Assembly: GCA_024645155.1 (NCBI GenBank)
Contig: JAHEGF010000026.1
Location: 2,575-20,203 of the forward strand
Reading direction: 5' to 3'
Length of the DNA: 17,629 nucleotides
From: Phyllobacteriaceae bacterium
Lineage (GTDB): Bacteria > Pseudomonadota > Alphaproteobacteria > Rhizobiales > Rhizobiaceae
The position numbers and the translations under genes were made by a program. The notes under the pieces are model-generated. The model did no database searches. It was given only the letters and a program-made list of their open reading frames with translations, and was not told where the DNA came from. Position 1 is the stretch's first letter. Each line of letters opens with the position of its first letter. Shown here piece by piece: positions 14,722-17,629 of the stretch.

Positions 14722-15549
14722 ATGAACAAACTCGATCAGAAAGTCTGCCTTGTTACCGGTGCCGGTCGTGGTATCGGGCGGGCCATAGCTCTCAAACTTG
14801 CCAGCGAAGGCGGGCGCATCGTCCTTAATGACATTGATGCACAGCCAGCCGAGGAAACCGTTGCTTCGATCAAGGCGAGCGGCGGCGAAGCCGTTGCGGT
14901 ACCGGGAGACGTTACGGCTGACGGATTTGCCGAGAAATTCGTGAATATGGCGATCGATCAGTTCAGCGGTTTGGATGTGATCGTCAACAACGCGGGTTAT
15001 TCCTGGGATACGGTAATCCAGAAAACAACCGACGAACAATTTGACGCAATGCTCGATATTCACGTCAAGGCGCCTTTCAAAGTGCTTCGCGCCGCGGCGG
15101 GTCCGATCCGGGAAATGGCCAAGAAAGAAGCCGAGGAGGGGCGCAGATTCAATCGTAAAGTTGTCAATATTTCTTCGATCGGAGGTTTGTTCGGAAATGC
15201 CGGGCAGATCGGCTACGCCGCGGGCAAGACCGCACTGATCGGCATGACTAAGACGCTGGCCAAGGAATGGGGGCGCTACGCGGTCAATGTTAATTGTGTC
15301 GCCTTCGGACTGATCGAGACACGTATGACCGAGCCTTTTGAAAATGAACCCAATGTCATCCAGGTGGGCGAGCGCCAGGTGACCGCCGGCACGTCACCTG
15401 AATTCATCGGTTTCCTTAACAAGATGATCCCGCTGGGCCGGCCAGGCGCCCCCGAAGATGCCGCCAACGCCGTCTACCTGTTCTGTATACCGGAATCCGA
15501 CTACATCAGCGGAGAAGTGGTACTGGCATCTGGCGGCCTCGTCATTTGA
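14722..15549 (+). CDS. Short-chain dehydrogenase/reductase (FabG-like, 3-hydroxyacyl-CoA dehydrogenase candidate)
   Basis: This protein of about 275 aa is a classical SDR that oxidises or reduces a hydroxyl with NAD(P). The cofactor motif TGAGRGIG is at 12-19, NNAG at 89-92, the catalytic Ser in NISSIGG (about 151-152), and YAAGK with Tyr165 and Lys169. The C-terminal PLGRPGAPEDAANAVYLFCI and SGEVVLASGG are typical. A short insert rich in charged residues (about 131-146) precedes the Ser strand. I chose ATG 14722, 6 nt after AAGGG; ATG 14719 directly before it is an alternative. It is the last operon gene, 35 bp after the CoA-transferase. It likely oxidises the 3-hydroxyacyl-CoA made by the MaoC pair to the 3-oxoacyl-CoA needed by the thiolase. 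Confidence 0.92.
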   Translation: MNKLDQKVCLVTGAGRGIGRAIALKLASEGGRIVLNDIDAQPAEETVASIKASGGEAVAVPGDVTADGFAEKFVNMAIDQFSGLDVIVNNAGYSWDTVIQKTTDEQFDAMLDIHVKAPFKVLRAAAGPIREMAKKEAEEGRRFNRKVVNISSIGGLFGNAGQIGYAAGKTALIGMTKTLAKEWGRYAVNVNCVAFGLIETRMTEPFENEPNVIQVGERQVTAGTSPEFIGFLNKMIPLGRPGAPEDAANAVYLFCIPESDYISGEVVLASGGLVI

Positions 15550-15741
15550 GCCAAGTACGCTGCCGAGGCGCACGGCGACAACCGCCGGAACTGGCAAATC
15601 GCAAAGCGAACTCATTGAAAAGATTGGCGCGCCGTGAACTTCGACCTCTTCATGAAATTCTCCTTCTCCCTACACCGGGATCATAAATGGAAAATTCCAG
15701 CTCAAAACGGTCCAGTATTCCGGAAGCACGTCAGAGACGGA
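15550..15741. other. Boundary between operon and accessory DNA
   Basis: This short non-coding stretch holds the junction between the catabolic operon and mobile-type DNA. A small GC stem, CGGCG (15573-15577) with CGCCG (15583-15587), follows the SDR gene but has no T-run, so I do not call a terminator. The left copy of the 19-bp direct repeat follows at 15615-15633. An open frame from GTG 15634 leads into the IS3-type orfA frame, but its first 36 codons show no family similarity. Confidence 0.5.
15615..15633. repeat. Left copy of 19-bp direct repeat (att-like)
   Basis: TTGAAAAGATTGGCGCGCC occurs here and again, exactly, at 17404-17422. Flanking bases differ on both sides. The right 9 bases (TGGCGCGCC) are the complement of the last nine bases of a tRNA-Arg, and the left 10 match what follows that tRNA in the right copy. 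This looks like a short residual attachment site left by integration or recombination at a tRNA-Arg 3' end. Confidence 0.8.
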
Positions 15742-15930
15742 ATGGCGAGGAAACGACATTCGGACGAAGATGTGCTGAAGCTGCTGCGTGAGATTGAACT
15801 GAAGCTGACAGGCGGGAGTGATGTTGCTTCAGCCTGTCGCAGCGTCGGGATCAGTGATGCGACGTATTACGACTGGCGGAAACGGTTCGGCGGGATGGAT
15901 GACAAGCCCGATCTGCACCGGACTTTGTAG
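15742..15930 (+). pseudogene. Truncated IS3-family transposase OrfA
   Basis: The 62-residue product starts MARKRHSDEDVLKLLREIE and continues to ACRSVGISDATYYDWRKRFGGM. This is the helix-turn-helix N-terminal domain of IS3-family OrfA proteins (HTH_Tnp_1 type). After GGM, at about 15896, the usual leucine-zipper region is replaced by DDKPDLHRTL and a stop, and no orfB follows. The element is therefore a remnant that cannot transpose by itself. ATG 15742 is the family-consistent start. It lies about 110 bp inside the left direct repeat, among other mobile DNA signs. I could not identify terminal inverted repeats. Confidence 0.85.
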
Positions 15931-16296
15931 CAATCATGAACTTGCGCAAACTTCCAATGCATCAAGTAAAGTCCGGCCTGGCAAATTGGATTCGCGCTAA
16001 AAGGCACCGTGGAAACCGGTTTTACCCTTAGGTCTGAACATATGTGTAGTGTACGCTTAAAAACTGGCAACCGCGCCGATAAAGAGCAGAAACTTCAGAT
16101 AGCCTATCGGGTGTTTTGTGAAGCCCGAAAATTGTCCCCACGCGCCTTTGATAGACGCAGCGATTTCCTGTACGCTTGACGAAATCTATGGGTAAACCGA
16201 CGACACAATCGGGATGTAGAAATACCCTTCAGGTAATAATCACTTGGTTTTGTTACTTTCCAACTGTATTTCTTAATCTATTTGGGAATTTGATAA
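15931..16296. other. Non-coding stretch between orfA remnant and sulfotransferase
   Basis: These 366 bp have no convincing coding frame on either strand. The base composition drops from operon-like to AT-rich towards the right. A small perfect palindrome, GATAG-C-CTATC, is at 16098-16108. A weak promoter-like pair for the sulfotransferase may be TTGGTT (16244-16249) with TGTATT (16266-16271), but I give it little weight. The rest may be decayed mobile DNA. Confidence 0.4.
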
Positions 16297-17010
16297 TTGG
16301 TCTATCTGTCGCCACTTGGAAAAATCGCAATTGTTCATATAGGTAAAACTGGCGGCACCTCTGTAAAGGCGGCGCTTTTCCCTTACTATCGCCGCAGGCA
16401 TATTTGTCCGTATCAATTTGAACACCAATATCCTGAAAATATTGAAAAACTATCTAAATATCAGCTTTTCGATTCGCATATTGGCTTCTCGGTCGCAAAT
16501 AAACTTGGCGCTAGCATGATTACCGTGCTTCGCAATCCATTTGATAGAACTGCATCATTATACCACTACTGGCGTGAGGTAGAAAGTGATGCCGACGGAC
16601 CTGTTTACGCAAAAACGCTTGATTTCGATAGCTTTATTGATATTGCGCAAGACATCACGGTTGTTAAACTTGCCACCGTAAATTCACAGACATGGCAGTT
16701 AGCTTTTGGAGCAACATCCGAATATCGCGATACAAATATCGATCTGTCCGAAGACGAATTATTGGAAAAGGCAATATGTAATCTCGAAAAATTTGCGGTC
16801 GTGGGTGTTACTGAAGCAATGCCCAAATTTATTGAGAAATTGAACAAACGGTTTAATCCGCCGTCCCCGATAATTCCTGCTAGAAAAAATATAACAAAAT
16901 CACGCGTTGGGTCTGGAGAGTTACCAATCCGAATCAGAAGAAAAATCGGCGATTTGGTTTATTTGGATTTAGCCTTATACGAACATGTTCTAAAAAAATA
17001 CATTTTGTAA
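16297..17010 (+). CDS. Sulfotransferase family 2 domain protein
   Basis: This 237-aa protein resembles PAPS-dependent sulfotransferases of the family found in carbohydrate sulfation. The 5'-phosphosulfate-binding loop is HIGKTGGTS at 14-22, and the 3'-phosphate-binding strand and helix is VLRNPFDRTASLYHYWR at 77-93. The rest is less conserved, ending in YLDLALYEHVLKKYIL. It starts at TTG 16297 with GGGAAT upstream; there is no ATG near the family N-terminus. The frame is intact and length is normal, so it may be functional, probably modifying a surface polysaccharide or glycolipid. Its DNA is clearly AT-richer than the operon (about 42% GC in one sampled line against about 55%), and it lies between direct repeats, so it looks horizontally acquired. 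It has no evident link to the catabolic operon. Confidence 0.85.
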   Translation: MVYLSPLGKIAIVHIGKTGGTSVKAALFPYYRRRHICPYQFEHQYPENIEKLSKYQLFDSHIGFSVANKLGASMITVLRNPFDRTASLYHYWREVESDADGPVYAKTLDFDSFIDIAQDITVVKLATVNSQTWQLAFGATSEYRDTNIDLSEDELLEKAICNLEKFAVVGVTEAMPKFIEKLNKRFNPPSPIIPARKNITKSRVGSGELPIRIRRKIGDLVYLDLALYEHVLKKYIL

Positions 17011-17403
17011 CGACGTTTTTTGCTGTTTTCACATTTGCAAATTGTATTGACAAAAATTGGTGCGGTCACGCACAATTATCTTCCCAATTGATTGTTTTGC
17101 GCGGTATTGAGCACAGGAGAGGTATTGAAAGGAACAGATTCCCGACGGATCGCGACATTTATTGACGTGAATTTCTTTCGGCACGACATTCACGGCGGCA
17201 AGATCAATTGACTCTGACTGTTCGAGCAAAATTGTATGTATCCGCCTGATGGGACCCTCTCAGCATTGGGGGGTGCCGGGGCGGTGGGGCGCCAGATTGG
17301 GGAAAAGTAGGAATCCCGGTCAAAATGTGGGTACAAACAGTGTTTTGTCACCCATTTGTAACCCGGTTGATTTGGCGGCCTACCTAGAAATCTTGGTAAC
17401 TTG
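17011..17403. other. Non-coding accessory stretch with promoter-like site, short ORF, G-rich run and inverted repeat
   Basis: No gene of normal size is seen here. From left to right it holds: ATTTGCAAAT (17033-17042), a perfect palindrome; a promoter-like TTGACA at 17047-17052 with CACAAT at 17071-17076 (18-bp spacer); AGGAG (17115-17119) before a 28-codon TTG-started frame (17125-17211); a G-rich run at 17268-17302; and an imperfect inverted repeat, GGGTACAAA (17329-17337) with TTTGTAACCC (17355-17364). Each is discussed separately in the findings. Confidence 0.5.
17047..17076 (+). promoter_or_regulatory. Sigma-70-like promoter candidate
   Basis: A perfect -35 TTGACA at 17047-17052 is followed after 18 bp by CACAAT (17071-17076), four of six matches to the -10 consensus. 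It points right, into a region with an SD-like AGGAG but only a 28-codon frame. It could be a leftover promoter of a lost gene. Evidence is the hexamers only. Confidence 0.35.
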
Positions 17404-17422
17404 TTGAAAAGATTGGCGCGCC
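17404..17422. repeat. Right copy of 19-bp direct repeat (att-like)
   Basis: This is an exact copy of the repeat at 15615-15633. Here it runs into the larger tRNA-Arg 3' fragment (17414-17459), so this is the longer and probably more complete attachment site. The two copies bracket 1,770 bp holding the orfA remnant and the sulfotransferase. Confidence 0.8.
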
Positions 17423-17459
17423 CGAAGAGATTCGAACTCCTGACCCCCAGATTCGTAGT
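17414..17459 (-). other. tRNA-Arg(ACG) 3' fragment, attachment-site scar
   Basis: Read on the minus strand, this gives the 3' part of a tRNA-Arg: anticodon loop CTACGAA (17458-17452, anticodon ACG), 3' anticodon-stem strand TCTGG, variable GGGTC, T stem-loop AGGAG-TTCGAAT-CTCTT, acceptor strand CGGGCGC, then GCCA with encoded CCA. The 5' half is missing: sequence beyond 17459 does not match a D-arm, an acceptor 5' strand or the 5' anticodon stem. A break at the anticodon loop with an intact 3' end is what integration of a tyrosine-recombinase element into a tRNA gene leaves at the far side. By orientation, the intact tRNA and the element would lie to the right, outside the window. Confidence 0.85.
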
Positions 17460-17579
17460 ATAGCGGTCAACTTGTTTCATGATGTTGCCAGATGTGTCGT
17501 ATGATCACATTAATTGCTCTATTACAGTGGTTTAAGTGTGTTCTGGTGTTTCATTGCGCCTCTAGTAGTTCCGGATATT

Positions 17580-17599
17580 TGTGACCATGATGTGACCAT
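17580..17599 (+). repeat. Tandem TGTGACCAT repeats
   Basis: TGTGACCAT occurs at 17580-17588 and 17591-17599, an 11-bp period, about one helical turn. They lie some 120 bp from the tRNA fragment and about 17 bp before ATG 17616 (in frame with ATG 17622), where a gene may begin and run out of the window. Such repeats next to an att site are compatible with integrase or excisionase arm sites, but that is inference. Confidence 0.5.
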
Positions 17600-17629
17600 A
17601 TTTCTAGATTACAGCATGGACATGCCAAC

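Noticed and set aside
17414..17490. Complete tRNA-Arg gene
   Set aside because: Sequence beyond 17459 does not supply the 5' anticodon stem, D-arm or acceptor strand.
1..17629. CRISPR array or toxin-antitoxin/defence system
   Set aside because: No spaced repeat array was found, and no recognisable defence or toxin-antitoxin domains on either strand.

Overview
The window reads as alphaproteobacterial DNA, probably Hyphomicrobiales (Rhizobiales). This rests on moderately GC-rich coding sequence, typical alphaproteobacterial protein families, and a tRNA-Arg(ACG) 3' fragment of the kind islands use for integration. No species can be named from the sequence alone.

Positions 2-391 are the C-terminal end of an acyl-CoA synthetase whose start lies outside the window. 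A 314-bp gap follows (392-705). It carries two near-identical palindromes, TTTTACA-N3-TGTAAAA and TTTTACA-N4-TGTAAAA, centred about 138 bp apart, plus a structured leader. This looks like the control region of the operon that follows.

Positions 706-15549 hold thirteen tightly packed + strand genes, many with 4-bp stop/start overlaps, which reads as one catabolic operon. In order they are: a MaoC-N (FAS1-type dehydratase) half-protein, a catalytic MaoC hydratase, a thiolase/lipid-transfer-type enzyme, HyuA- and HyuB-type hydantoinase/oxoprolinase/carboxylase subunits, an acyl-CoA dehydrogenase, the B12-binding and catalytic subunits of a split methylmalonyl-CoA-type mutase, the FAD, 2Fe-2S and molybdopterin subunits of a xanthine-dehydrogenase-family hydroxylase, a family III CoA-transferase, and a short-chain dehydrogenase. 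My reading is that a cyclic or ketonic substrate is hydroxylated by the Mo enzyme and opened or carboxylated by the ATP-dependent HyuAB pair. The acid is then CoA-activated, rearranged by the B12 mutase, dehydrogenated, hydrated, oxidised and cleaved. The mutase, dehydrogenase and hydratase set resembles the middle of the ethylmalonyl-CoA pathway. The substrate is unknown, and I do not recognise this exact combination as a described pathway.

From about 15,600 the character changes to mobile or accessory DNA. A 19-bp direct repeat at 15615-15633 and 17404-17422 brackets about 1.8 kb that holds a truncated IS3-family orfA, an AT-rich sulfotransferase gene and non-coding sequence. The right copy is part of a 46-bp tRNA-Arg(ACG) 3' fragment (minus strand, anticodon loop to CCA), which is a classic attachment-site scar. 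Beyond it are tandem TGTGACCAT repeats and a possible gene start at the window edge. An integrative element probably continues to the right.
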